This document shows, in pieces, positions 40,341 to 48,230 of a stretch of DNA of 64,000 nucleotides. This DNA is from JACPFV01 sp038043245 (lineage in GTDB: Bacteria; Pseudomonadota; Gammaproteobacteria; Nevskiales; Nevskiaceae): NCBI GenBank assembly GCA_038043245.1, contig JBBTCH010000002.1:271070-335069 (forward strand). Direction: 5' to 3'. The position numbers were made by a program, and so were the translations under genes. How positions within the stretch are numbered: the first letter of the stretch is position 1; each line of letters begins with the position of its first letter. The notes under the pieces are model-generated. The model worked only from the letters and a program-made list of their open reading frames with translations, did not search any database and was not told the origin of the DNA.

Positions 40341-40687
40341 AAGCAAAACTGGCTGCGTTTTCGCTCGCAGCGATGTTCGCGCTGATTGGCGTTTCCATCT
40401 GGGCCACGGGCTACATCGGCGTGGTGCCCGCGATCCGCCTGCTGATCGAACAACCGGCGGCGGGCATCAACGCCTGGTTCATCGCCACCCTGTTCGACGC
40501 CTACTTCGGCTTCCTGTGGTTCTGGCTGTGGATCGCCTACAAGGAAACCGGCGTATTCGCCCGGCTCGGCTGGCTGGTCGCGCTGCTGCTCGCTGGCAAC
40601 ATCGGCATGGCGGTCTACATGCTGATCCAGCTCTACAAGCTGCCGCCAAACGCCAAGCCCAAAGACCTGCTGCTGCGTCGTGCCTGA
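40337..40687 (+). CDS. Small membrane protein (DUF1475-like)
   Basis: The 116-residue protein starts from TTG at 40337 and has three hydrophobic helices, with F-W-L-W-I-A-Y-K-E-T near the middle and a basic C-terminus. The pattern and position fit DUF1475, a family of unknown function, but I am not certain of the name. It lies in the middle of the lipid-modification unit and overlaps both neighbours, so it is probably an accessory membrane subunit of that pathway. Confidence 0.75.
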   Translation: MKAKLAAFSLAAMFALIGVSIWATGYIGVVPAIRLLIEQPAAGINAWFIATLFDAYFGFLWFWLWIAYKETGVFARLGWLVALLLAGNIGMAVYMLIQLYKLPPNAKPKDLLLRRA

Positions 40688-41165
40688 CAACGCGAGCTTC
40701 TGGCGCCGCCGCGTCGTCACCCCGATTCTTGGCCAGCTGCAACAGGGCATCACGCCGGAAAAAATCGCGCTGACGCTCGCGCTCGGTGGCGTCCTCGGTA
40801 TCTTTCCGATCATCGGGCTGACCACACTGCTGTGCGCCGTCGTCGGCGTCGTGCTGGGCCTCAACCAGCCCATCATCCAGCTGATCAATTACCTGATGTA
40901 CCCCGCGCATCTGGCGCTGCTGATCCCGTACTACCGTGCCGGCGAAGCCCTGTTTGGCGTGCCGCCAGTGCCGATCTTTTCCATCTCCGACCTGCTCGCC
41001 CGCTTCGAAGCGGGTCCCTGGCAGTTCATCGCCGACTACGGGATGGTCGGTGTCTACGGAGTGGTCGTCTGGTGCCTGACAGCACCGCTGCTCGCCGCCG
41101 CCGCCTATTTCACGTTGAGACCGCTGCTCAGATCGCTGTCCAGTGACAGCGGAGCCACCGCTTAG
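40680..41165 (+). CDS. DUF2062 domain membrane protein
   Basis: The 161-residue protein starts from GTG at 40680. It has the DUF2062 layout: G-I-T-P-E-K-I-A-L-T-L-A-L-G-G-V-L-G-I-F-P-I-I-G near the start, then N-Q-P-I-I-Q-L-I-N-Y and a third membrane segment near the end. The family is an uncharacterised membrane protein often encoded with lipid genes. It is the last gene of the 36995-41165 unit; beyond it the composition drops and an accessory stretch starts. Confidence 0.88.
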   Translation: MPDNASFWRRRVVTPILGQLQQGITPEKIALTLALGGVLGIFPIIGLTTLLCAVVGVVLGLNQPIIQLINYLMYPAHLALLIPYYRAGEALFGVPPVPIFSISDLLARFEAGPWQFIADYGMVGVYGVVVWCLTAPLLAAAAYFTLRPLLRSLSSDSGATA

Positions 41166-41326
41166 TGCCCAATTGAGGCCAAAAACAGTCGTCACACATT
41201 TGGCGCCACTATTTTTTCGATGGAGTTCAAAGCGCCCCAGAAAGGGAAGTGCGAATCGCTACAAGTGCGACCCAGCTTAGGACGGGACGACAAATACATG
41301 TCATCGGGTGGTTGGTGGAGCCGTAT

Positions 41327-41554
41327 CTACTTAAGAGGGTGGAAGCCTTGGGCTTCGTACGCCTTAATGCACCGTTCCGCGTCACTCTCTTGGGCCAGAT
41401 GCTCCACATAACCCGTGGCGAAGGTATTGGTGGTTGTTCCACCGCAACGGGCTATTTGCCCCGTAGCCTCATTCTTTAGCATGACTGCCGGCGTTGTGAT
41501 GCAGCCAACCAAGAGAACGCCAATCACGCAACCAACTGTAGTGAGCATTCTCAT
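41327..41554 (-). CDS. Small lipoprotein of unknown function
   Basis: The ATG at 41554 gives 75 residues. The N-terminus M-R-M-L-T-T-V-G-C-V-I-G-V-L-L-V-G-C ends in a lipobox (L-V-G-C), so it is probably a membrane-anchored lipoprotein. The mature part contains L-K-N-E-A-T-G-Q-I-A-R-C-G-G and ends R-C-I-K-A-Y-E-A-Q-G-F-H-P, a pattern I have seen in small proteobacterial lipoproteins of unknown role. The gene lies in a lower-GC patch. No ribosome site is obvious, and the flanks (41166-41326, 41555-41691) show nothing further. Confidence 0.6.
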   Translation of the reverse strand: MRMLTTVGCVIGVLLVGCITTPAVMLKNEATGQIARCGGTTTNTFATGYVEHLAQESDAERCIKAYEAQGFHPLK

Positions 41555-41691
41555 AGAAAGAATCCAGGTTGGCTGATTCGAAAGTGCGTGTGGCACGCCA
41601 TTGTCACGTCACAGATGCTTTGGCGTCCAGTGAAATCATTAGACAGCATGTGCGTCTGATTGTGGCGGCGCGCCAGTGCGCTTGACGCCAA

Positions 41692-42216
41692 TTAGGCAGC
41701 CTCACCAGCGGCTTTCACCAATTTTTTTGCCTTCCTCACTATGCCACGAACGAGCTCGCCGTCGCGCGGAGAAATTATCCGATGAGGAGCCAATGTTTTT
41801 GTGTCGTGGTACTGCGCCTCGTACAGGGGCTGTTGGTACTTTCCGGCCCACATGGCGACGGTCGTTAGGCGAGACAGCAAATCGCGTTCGCGATCTGTTG
41901 CATCGAATCGAATCTCGCGCGCGAGCAGCAGTAGATCGTGGCCCGAACGGCCCCCGCCTAGGGTTTCTTTCATTACCTTTCCGTTTCGGATTACAACTTC
42001 GCGTCGGGCCACGCGTACGGCCTTCAGGGTATTTTCAACGGAGACCGCCCAAAGCAGCAATGCGCTTTTAAAGCAGCCAACCACTTGCCAGCGCTGCCGC
42101 TCAGTACGAAATCGCCGGCGAGAGGCAACTTTCCTATAGACGATCCTCGCAGCCAGTTCGAACTGGTCGGCTTGTCTCAGCCACGCTTCTTCATCGAGAA
42201 AGGATTTGTCGAACAA
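41692..42216 (-). CDS. HEPN-like helical protein, unknown function
   Basis: The 174-residue protein seems mostly helical. A segment C-F-K-S-A-L-L-L-W-A-V-S-V-E-N-T-L-K-A followed by S-G-H-D-L-L-L-L-A-R-E-I resembles the HEPN domain layout (lysine-rich helix, then a conserved H-x-L). The catalytic R-x4-6-H of HEPN ribonucleases is not clearly present, so nuclease activity is doubtful. The start appears to be TTG at 42216 (upstream TTAGG could act as ribosome site) and is uncertain. No partner gene was found. Composition and position mark it as accessory. Confidence 0.55.
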   Translation of the reverse strand: MFDKSFLDEEAWLRQADQFELAARIVYRKVASRRRFRTERQRWQVVGCFKSALLLWAVSVENTLKAVRVARREVVIRNGKVMKETLGGGRSGHDLLLLAREIRFDATDRERDLLSRLTTVAMWAGKYQQPLYEAQYHDTKTLAPHRIISPRDGELVRGIVRKAKKLVKAAGEAA

Positions 42217-42290
42217 AGGCTGCCTAACGCAAATTAGATTTCAAAAATGAATGAGATCTAACACAGCTAGATCCCAGCCAAGTAAAGCAG

Positions 42291-43220
42291 TCATTGATGA
42301 AACCCAAGAAACGCTTTCAGCGTTCCTTTGGCATCTTCCACTTGCGGGTAATGGCCGATGTGGTCGGCAAGCATCACTACATCGGCATTCGGTACGACTT
42401 CGCGGTAACGCTGGGCCATGTGCGCGCCCGACACTGGATCGGCAGGGCCGTTGATCATGCGCAGCCGCGCTTTTGTTTTCTGCAGCGCGCCGACCCAGCG
42501 TTCGCGATTGGCCATGCGTTCGGGGATGTAGCGCAGGATCCTGTGGAAGAGCGTGGCGCCGTCGTTGTGCGCGTTCAGCGCCCAGAAATCCTTCAGCTCT
42601 GCCGCGCTCGGTTGGGTCTTCGGGCCGAACACCGCCGAGAAGCTGCGGCCGAACTGTTTTTCGCCTGACAGCTGCGCCAGCAGCGGGCCCAGCGGCGTCA
42701 GCATCAGCTTCTGGATCGGGCGTGCGCGATGCACTTCCGGGAACAAGCCTCCATTCAGTAGTACGCAGGATTCGATGAACAGCCCCTCTCCCGGCGCTGC
42801 GCGTCCGCCCTCTCCCGCAAGCGGGAGAGGGGACGTTTTTTCTTGGCGTTCGTTGTGCCGTGCGATCAGCTCCTGCGCCACGGTGTCGCCGTAGTCGTGG
42901 GCAAGCATGTGAAATCGGCCAACGCCGAGCCGCTTCAGCAAGCCCTCAAATAAATCTGCCTGGTCGAAGATGGAATACGGATAGCTGCGCGGTTTGGCGG
43001 AAAAACCAAAGCCGATCATGTCGGGCGCGATCACGCGGCTGAAGGTTTTCAGCAGGTCGGGCCACAGCAAGTTCCAGTCCCACGAAGCGGTGGGGAATCC
43101 ATGGACACAGACCAGTGGAGTTTTGCGCCCGCTGCCGTGTTCGTCGCGATAAAAGATCTCGTGACCGCGATGCGTGTAGTGCTTGCCGGCCTTGCGCCAT
43201 GCGTCGAGAGTCACGGTCAA
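42291..43220 (-). CDS. Alpha/beta hydrolase with aspartate nucleophile (epoxide hydrolase/dehalogenase-like) carrying an in-frame repeat
   Basis: The 309-residue protein has the alpha/beta hydrolase fold: oxyanion-hole segment V-H-G-F-P-T-A, then the nucleophile elbow A-H-D-Y-G-D with Asp109, where haloalkane dehalogenases and epoxide hydrolases have their nucleophile, and the catalytic His290 in H-Y-P-Q-V-E. Residues about 126-147 (S-P-L-P-L-A-G-E-G...) are encoded by a palindromic repeat inserted in frame between the nucleophile elbow and the following strand, so the protein may still be functional or not. It overlaps the aldolase gene by four bases at the 5' side, in a long minus-strand operon. 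Confidence 0.85.
   Translation of the reverse strand: MTVTLDAWRKAGKHYTHRGHEIFYRDEHGSGRKTPLVCVHGFPTASWDWNLLWPDLLKTFSRVIAPDMIGFGFSAKPRSYPYSIFDQADLFEGLLKRLGVGRFHMLAHDYGDTVAQELIARHNERQEKTSPLPLAGEGGRAAPGEGLFIESCVLLNGGLFPEVHRARPIQKLMLTPLGPLLAQLSGEKQFGRSFSAVFGPKTQPSAAELKDFWALNAHNDGATLFHRILRYIPERMANRERWVGALQKTKARLRMINGPADPVSGAHMAQRYREVVPNADVVMLADHIGHYPQVEDAKGTLKAFLGFHQ
42781..42840. repeat. Palindromic repeat inserted in the hydrolase coding sequence
   Basis: A perfect hairpin (CCCTCTCCCGC at 42808-42818, loop AA, GCGGGAGAGGG at 42821-42831) is preceded by a further CCCCTCTCCCGG at 42783-42794. Repeats with ccctctcccgc...gcgggagaggg cores are dispersed in many proteobacterial genomes and their translation reads S-P-L-P-L-A-G-E-G. 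Here it lies inside the coding frame of the gene at 42291-43220 without breaking it. Confidence 0.85.
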
Positions 43221-43969
43221 TCTTTGTAGGACGGGTCAATACGGTCGAGCTTGCGCAGCAGGCCCGGCCAGGCCAGCGCGCCGCCCATGCCGCGCAGCAC
43301 CTGTTTGGCCGCCGCCTGCACGCCGTCGAGGATCGGTTGGGCGACCGGGATCAGTTCGCGGCTGCCGGCGAGCGCACGGACCTGGATGGTGCAGGTGGCC
43401 TCGAACACATACATGGCGAGAAAGGCATCGGCCGGGCTGGCGCCGACGGTGAGCAGGCCGTGGTTGCGCAGCATGAGAAAAGTCTTGTCACCGAGGCTTG
43501 CCACCAGGCGCGGTTTCTCGTCGTCGCGCAGGGCGATGCCTTCGTAGTCGTGATACGCCAGCGACGCCAGCACCAGCGTCGACTGCTGCGAGATCGGCAG
43601 CACGCCGGTTTTCTGCGCCGACACCGCAACGCCGTTGAGCGAGTGCACGTGCATCACGCACTGTGCGTCCTCGCGCGCGGCGTGGATGCAGCTGTGGATG
43701 GTGAAACCCGCCGGGTTGATGTCGTAGGGCGAGTCCATCACCTTCTTGCCGTCGAGGCCGACCTTAACCAGCGACGACGCGGTGATCTCGTCAAACATCA
43801 TCCCGTACGGGTTGATTAAAAAATGATGCTCCGGCCCCGGGATGCGCGCCGAGATGTGGGTGAAGATGAGGTCGTCCCATTTGTAGTGGGCCACCAGCCG
43901 GTACGCCGCCGCGAGATTGACCCGCGACCCCCATTCTTCTTTCGAGACTTTGTCGCGGATCGTGCTCAT
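43217..43969 (-). CDS. Class II aldolase/adducin-family protein
   Basis: The 250-residue protein has the class II aldolase fold: F-T-H-I-S-A-R at about 36-42, the zinc ligands in M-H-V-H-S and a further histidine in R-N-H-G. Such proteins cleave or rearrange phosphorylated sugars, or act as non-catalytic homologues; no substrate is evident. It lies 11 bases downstream of the SDR gene and overlaps the hydrolase gene. Confidence 0.88.
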   Translation of the reverse strand: MSTIRDKVSKEEWGSRVNLAAAYRLVAHYKWDDLIFTHISARIPGPEHHFLINPYGMMFDEITASSLVKVGLDGKKVMDSPYDINPAGFTIHSCIHAAREDAQCVMHVHSLNGVAVSAQKTGVLPISQQSTLVLASLAYHDYEGIALRDDEKPRLVASLGDKTFLMLRNHGLLTVGASPADAFLAMYVFEATCTIQVRALAGSRELIPVAQPILDGVQAAAKQVLRGMGGALAWPGLLRKLDRIDPSYKD

Positions 43970-43980
43970 GGGAGTCTCCG

Positions 43981-44796
43981 TTACTTGGGTCCGAGCTTCA
44001 GCGCCACGCGCAAAAAAGCACCATAGGAAATCGGGAACCAGCGCTGGATGCGGTCGATGAGCCAGGCGTCGGCGCCGATCAGCACGCGGTCGCAGCTGCG
44101 CTCAATGCCGCGCACGATGGTCGCCGCGGCTTTCTCTGGCGTAGTGGCGGCAATGCGTTGAAAGCGGTCGGCGATGGCTTTCTTGTCGGTGCTGCCATCG
44201 GGATCGACGTAGTGCCGCGAGGAATTGACGATGTTGGTCTTGATGCCGCCCGGATGCACGCAGACGGTCTTCACGCCGGTGCCGTGCACTTCATGGCGCA
44301 GCGCCTCGGTGAAACCGCGCACCGCGAATTTGGCGGCGTTATAGGCGCCCTGCGTCGGCACCGCGATGATGCCGAACACACTGGAGATGTTGACCATCAC
44401 GCCCTCGTTCTGCGCGGTCATCATCGGCAGGAAGGCCTTGGTGCCGTAGACCACGCCCCAGAAGTTGATGCCCATCAGCCACTCGAAATCCTCGTAGCTG
44501 ATTTTTTCGACGGTCTGCGAGACGGCGACGCCGGCGTTGTTGATGACGACATGCACCGTGCCGTATTTTGCCTTGACCGCCTCGGCATGCGCGTAAACCG
44601 CCGCGCGGTTGCTGACATCGAGCTGGGCGGTCATGACTTCGCCCTTGAGGCTGGCGGCGGTTTCGGCGAGGCCCTTTTCGTTGATGTCCGAGATCGCCAG
44701 CTTGCAGCCCTTGGCCGACAGCAACTGCGCCAGCGCGCGGCCGATGCCCGAGCCTGCACCGGTGACCACCGCGACTTTTCCTTGTAACGAATACAT
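43981..44796 (-). CDS. SDR-family oxidoreductase
   Basis: The 271-residue short-chain dehydrogenase has the cofactor motif T-G-A-G-S-G-I-G at about 11-18, the N-N-A-G segment, and the catalytic Y-N-A-A-K (Y-x3-K) with a serine upstream. It is a typical NAD(P)-dependent alcohol/ketone reductase. Substrate is unknown; it follows tatC by 18 bases and shares the transcript with an aldolase and a hydrolase, which suggests a small-molecule catabolic trio. Confidence 0.9.
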   Translation of the reverse strand: MYSLQGKVAVVTGAGSGIGRALAQLLSAKGCKLAISDINEKGLAETAASLKGEVMTAQLDVSNRAAVYAHAEAVKAKYGTVHVVINNAGVAVSQTVEKISYEDFEWLMGINFWGVVYGTKAFLPMMTAQNEGVMVNISSVFGIIAVPTQGAYNAAKFAVRGFTEALRHEVHGTGVKTVCVHPGGIKTNIVNSSRHYVDPDGSTDKKAIADRFQRIAATTPEKAAATIVRGIERSCDRVLIGADAWLIDRIQRWFPISYGAFLRVALKLGPK

Positions 44797-44814
44797 GCGT
44801 AATCCCCTGAGATT

Positions 44815-45573
44815 TTAAGTTTTTGCGTTCTGTGCCTGCTGCGCCTCGACTTCCTTCATTCCCGGCGTGGTCCAGCGAGCCGCGAGGATACCGAGTTCGT
44901 AGAGCAGATACACCGGGATCGCCAGCATGAACTGCGAGACCACGTCCGGCGGCGTGAAGATGGCGCCGACGACGAAGGCGCCGACGAACACGTAGTCGCG
45001 CACGCTGGCGAGCTTGGCCGGCGTGACGAAACCGGTGCGCACCAGCAGCACGATTGCCACTGGCGTTTCAAACGCCACGCCAAAGGCGAAAAACAACCCG
45101 AGCGCGAAATCCAGGTACTTGCCGATGTCGGTCATCACCGCGACGCCCTCCGGCGCGAAGCCGATGGTGAACTTGAACACCGTCGGCAGCACCAGGCAGT
45201 AGGCGAAGGCGATGCCGGCGTAGAACAGCAGGGTGCTCGAGGCCAGCAGCGGCACCGCGAAGCGGCGCTCGTTCTGATACAGGCCGGGCGCGACGAAGGC
45301 CCAGATCTGGTACAGCACCCAGGGCATGGCGATGAAAACCGATACCGCCGCAGACAGTTTCAACGGCGTCAGGAACGGCGACACGACTTCGGTGGCAATC
45401 ATGCTGGTGCCCGCGGGCATCAGTGCCAGCAGCGGCGCGGCGAAAACCTCGTACAACTCTTTCGAGAAGATCGCCAGTGGAATCAGACACAGCGCGATGC
45501 CGAGCAGGGCGCGTACCAGACGGTTGCGCAGTTCCAGCAGATGCGCGATCAGCGGCTGCTCAGCGCCACTCAC
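44815..45573 (-). CDS. tatC: Sec-independent protein translocase TatC
   Basis: TatC is the six-helix receptor for twin-arginine signal peptides. The 252-residue protein starts M-S-G-A-E-Q-P-L-I-A-H-L-L-E-L-R-N-R-L and contains the conserved F-x-P, V-L-Y-Q-I-W-A-F-V-A-P-G-L and E-x-R-F motifs; six hydrophobic stretches are visible. It overlaps tatB by four bases and ends the tatABC block, with an SDR gene following. Confidence 0.96.
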   Translation of the reverse strand: MSGAEQPLIAHLLELRNRLVRALLGIALCLIPLAIFSKELYEVFAAPLLALMPAGTSMIATEVVSPFLTPLKLSAAVSVFIAMPWVLYQIWAFVAPGLYQNERRFAVPLLASSTLLFYAGIAFAYCLVLPTVFKFTIGFAPEGVAVMTDIGKYLDFALGLFFAFGVAFETPVAIVLLVRTGFVTPAKLASVRDYVFVGAFVVGAIFTPPDVVSQFMLAIPVYLLYELGILAARWTTPGMKEVEAQQAQNAKT

Positions 45574-45875
45574 GGGGTTTTAGGTGTTTCAGGCTGCTGC
45601 GGCGCTTCAGTGACCGGTGCGGTCAGCGACTGCATTTCTTTTTTGAACGCGCCGGCCTGCTCGTCGTATTTGCGCTTGGCTTCTTCCAGCTGGCGTTTCA
45701 GCTCGCTGGCCTGGGTCTCGCGTTCAAGCTCGCTCGACAGATTGCGCAGGTAAACCCGCGCCTGTCCGGTCCAGCGGCCGAGGGCCTTGGCGATGGGCGG
45801 CAACCGCTCGGGGCCCAGCACCACCAGCGCGACGATGAAGCACAGCACCAGTTCCCAGAAGCTGATCTCGAACAC
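45570..45875 (-). CDS. tatB: Sec-independent protein translocase TatB
   Basis: TatB binds TatC and guides substrates to TatA. The 101-residue protein has a single N-terminal helix with the L-G-P-E-R-L-P motif, an amphipathic helix and a charged tail (K-R-Q-L-E-E-A-K). It lies three bases after tatA and overlaps tatC. The C-terminal tail (P-Q-Q-P-E-T-P-K-T-P) is unstructured. Confidence 0.95.
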   Translation of the reverse strand: MFEISFWELVLCFIVALVVLGPERLPPIAKALGRWTGQARVYLRNLSSELERETQASELKRQLEEAKRKYDEQAGAFKKEMQSLTAPVTEAPQQPETPKTP

Positions 45876-45878
45876 GGC

Positions 45879-46067
45879 CTAAGCCGACGGTTTATTCGTA
45901 TCGTCGAGTTTTTTCTGCGCCTCGTCTTCGCCGTCCTTCATCGCGCCCTTGAAGTTCTTGACCGCGGCGCCGAGATCGCCGCCGGCGTTGCGCAGCTTCT
46001 TGGTGCCGAAGATCAGCAAGACGATCGCCAGAACGATCAACCAGTGCCAGATGCTGAAAGTACCCAT
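45879..46067 (-). CDS. tatA: Sec-independent protein translocase TatA
   Basis: TatA forms the translocation pore assembly. The 62-residue protein has the S-I-W-H-W-L-I-V-L-A-I-V-L-L-I-F-G helix followed by T-K-K-L-R-N-A-G-G-D-L-G-A-A-V-K-N-F-K, which is the family signature. It follows hisE by 13 bases and leads into tatB and tatC. Confidence 0.96.
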   Translation of the reverse strand: MGTFSIWHWLIVLAIVLLIFGTKKLRNAGGDLGAAVKNFKGAMKDGEDEAQKKLDDTNKPSA

Positions 46068-46080
46068 GAGTCACTCCGTG

Positions 46081-46407
46081 TTATTTGGTTCGAGACGCTT
46101 TTTCCTCAAGGCCTGAACGCCCCTTGCGGCGCGACAGTTCCGTGAGGACTTCGGCTGGCGCGATGTCCTTGGCCGACATCAGCACCAGGCTGTGGAACCA
46201 GAGATCGGCCAGTTCGTGCACCAGCGCCGGCTTGTCACCGCCCTTGGCTGCCAGCAGCACCTCGGCGGATTCCTCGCCGATCTTTTTCAGGATCGCGTCG
46301 AGGCCCTTGGCATGCAGGCCGGCCACGTACGACGATCCGGGGTCGGCCTTTTTCCGATCCTGAAGCGTGGCGTACAGCGAGTCGAGTGCATTGTCCGTCA
46401 GATTCAT
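46081..46407 (-). CDS. hisE: Phosphoribosyl-ATP diphosphatase
   Basis: HisE catalyses the second step of histidine synthesis. The 108-residue all-alpha protein has the MazG-like signature K-I-G-E-E-S-A-E-V-L-L-A-A-K with the metal-binding glutamates, then E-L-A-D-L-W-F-H. In many proteobacteria hisI precedes hisE; here the iron permease gene precedes it by 10 bases. It is followed by tatABC. Confidence 0.95.
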   Translation of the reverse strand: MNLTDNALDSLYATLQDRKKADPGSSYVAGLHAKGLDAILKKIGEESAEVLLAAKGGDKPALVHELADLWFHSLVLMSAKDIAPAEVLTELSRRKGRSGLEEKASRTK

Positions 46408-46417
46408 GACGGCAAGT

Positions 46418-48142
46418 TTACGCCTTCGCCGGGGTGCGACCTCGCCACATCATGTAAGCGGCCAGCAGGGTCAGCGCGGCCTGCAGGGTCAGACTCTGCG
46501 CGTTGGGATAGATGCCGAGCAGTTCGATGCGTGGTGCCGGCAGTGCTCGCACGCCAATCCATCCCGCTTCCTGCAAGGCGACCACGCCTTTGCCGGCAAA
46601 GACCACCGCCAGCACGAACAGCAGGATGCCGGTGGTGGCGAAGAATTCGCGCAGCGGCAGGCGCAGGCTGTATTTCATGATCGCCCAAGCCAGCGCCATC
46701 AACAGCAGCGCGGCGCCGGCGAAGCCGCCGACCACCGCGCTCTGTGCGCTGGCGTCGGTCTGCACCCACAGCGCCTGGTAGAACAGTACGGTCTCGAAAC
46801 ATTCGCGATAGACCGCGATGAACGACAGCCCGGCCAGTCCCCACAGCGTGCCACTGCTCAAGGCCTGTTTGACGCTGGCCTGGATGAACTTCTGCCACTG
46901 CGCCGCCTGCGAACGGTTATGCAGCCAGAATCCGACCGAGAACATCACCGCCGCCGCGATCAGCGCCGCCAGCCCCTCGGTGAGTTCGCGCTGCATGCCG
47001 CCGATCTCGAAGAAATGTTCGGATACCCACCAGGTCGCAAAACCCAGTACCAGTGCGCCGACCCAGCCTGCGTGCAGATAAGACAGGCCGGCGCGCTGTC
47101 CGGTCTTGACCAGAAACGCCGCGAGCGCAGCGACGACCAGGATCGCTTCCAGACCTTCGCGCAGCAGGATGATGAAAGCCGCGAACGCGGCGCCGGCGCC
47201 GGTCAGCTTGCGCGAGCCCATGCGTTCCTGCGCCTGGATCAGCAGCGCGTCCACGCTTTGCGCCTGCAGCTGGATGGCGTCGTTCGCCGCGTTGGCCTGC
47301 AGGGCTGAACGCAGCGCCAGCATCTGTTCTTCAATCCGCGTTTTCAGCGCGGGATCCACGGCGGACAAGGGGCCTTCGGCCAACTCGAAACCGTCGAGAT
47401 ACGCCGCCAACGCCAACCGGTACGCTTCGCGGGCATCGCCCGTGGCGTAAGCCAGCGCAGCCTGTTTCAGCTGGCTGCGCGCGGTATCCAACGCCGACCC
47501 TTTTTGCGCCGACAGGCTCGCCGCAAAAGCCGCCAGACTCCAGCGCTGGTGCTCCGACAGTTGTGGATAGGCGGCCATCGCCGTGCCTTCCACGCCAAGG
47601 CTGATGGTGGAATACAGGCCATAGAGGCTGCGCTGGGCTGCGCGCTGGGTGTCCTGGAAATCGGTCGGCGGCGGCGCCAGCCCGCGCGCCAGCGGTCCAT
47701 CGCCGCGACCTTCAAGACCATGACAGCCGGCACAGTTCTCCGCGAAAAGTTTCTGCCCCAGTGCCAGCTCCGGCGCCTGCCTGGGCAGGGTGTTGATGCT
47801 GTAGCCAGCGATCAATTCGTCACGCATCGCGAAGGCGATTTCACGCAATTGCGTCACATCGCCCTTGTTCTCGACCAGGGCCTTGAGCCTTGCGGCCTTG
47901 TGCTCAAGACGGAGGGTTTTCAGCGCAGCAGATTTGCTCGCGATCGCCGCCGAGAACTCACGCATCTCGGCGTATTCGCTTTCGTTAACGACCTTGCCCT
48001 GTTCGACGGCTTCCGGGTAATCCACCGCGATGTAATCGAGCAGCTGGATCAGGGACTGTGCTTCCGTTGCCGAGGCGGCTCCGAATTGCGGTATCAACAA
48101 GCCGAGAATCAGGATGAACCGGCGCAAGCGAAGGCGAGACAT
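46418..48142 (-). CDS. Cytochrome c-FTR1 family iron permease
   Basis: The 574-residue protein starts with a signal peptide, then a region with a heme-binding C-A-G-C-H motif (about 137-141), a linker of helices, and from about 300 a membrane domain of the FTR1 high-affinity iron permease type with R-E-G-L-E in one helix and R-E-C-F-E in a later one, both of the R-E-x-x-E iron-binding form. Such permeases import ferric or ferrous iron after oxidation. A Fur-like site lies 27-46 bases upstream. It sits between hisF and hisE, where hisI is often found. Confidence 0.9.
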   Translation of the reverse strand: MSRLRLRRFILILGLLIPQFGAASATEAQSLIQLLDYIAVDYPEAVEQGKVVNESEYAEMREFSAAIASKSAALKTLRLEHKAARLKALVENKGDVTQLREIAFAMRDELIAGYSINTLPRQAPELALGQKLFAENCAGCHGLEGRGDGPLARGLAPPPTDFQDTQRAAQRSLYGLYSTISLGVEGTAMAAYPQLSEHQRWSLAAFAASLSAQKGSALDTARSQLKQAALAYATGDAREAYRLALAAYLDGFELAEGPLSAVDPALKTRIEEQMLALRSALQANAANDAIQLQAQSVDALLIQAQERMGSRKLTGAGAAFAAFIILLREGLEAILVVAALAAFLVKTGQRAGLSYLHAGWVGALVLGFATWWVSEHFFEIGGMQRELTEGLAALIAAAVMFSVGFWLHNRSQAAQWQKFIQASVKQALSSGTLWGLAGLSFIAVYRECFETVLFYQALWVQTDASAQSAVVGGFAGAALLLMALAWAIMKYSLRLPLREFFATTGILLFVLAVVFAGKGVVALQEAGWIGVRALPAPRIELLGIYPNAQSLTLQAALTLLAAYMMWRGRTPAKA

Positions 48143-48169
48143 GGGGGATTTGAGGTGGTTCGAACAGAG

Positions 48170-48188
48170 CTAAATGCGAATCGTTCTC
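48170..48188. promoter_or_regulatory. Candidate Fur box
   Basis: The 19-mer CTAAATGCGAATCGTTCTC matches the GATAATGATAATCATTATC consensus at 12 of 19 positions. It lies 28 bases upstream of the FTR1 permease start in the hisF-FTR1 gap (48143-48230), fitting iron-dependent repression of that gene and the genes after it. Confidence 0.55.
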
Positions 48189-48230
48189 ACCATGCTACCA
48201 CCGATGACGGCCGGCCCGTCACAGTACCGC

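Noticed and set aside
41220..41411. Plus-strand 63-codon frame over the small lipoprotein gene
   Set aside because: No ribosome site or recognisable motif; the lipobox on the other strand is better supported.
42210..42240. Integron attC-like core (GCCTAAC) near the HEPN-like gene
   Set aside because: No matching GTTRRRY partner or attC-like imperfect hairpin was found nearby, and there is no integrase.
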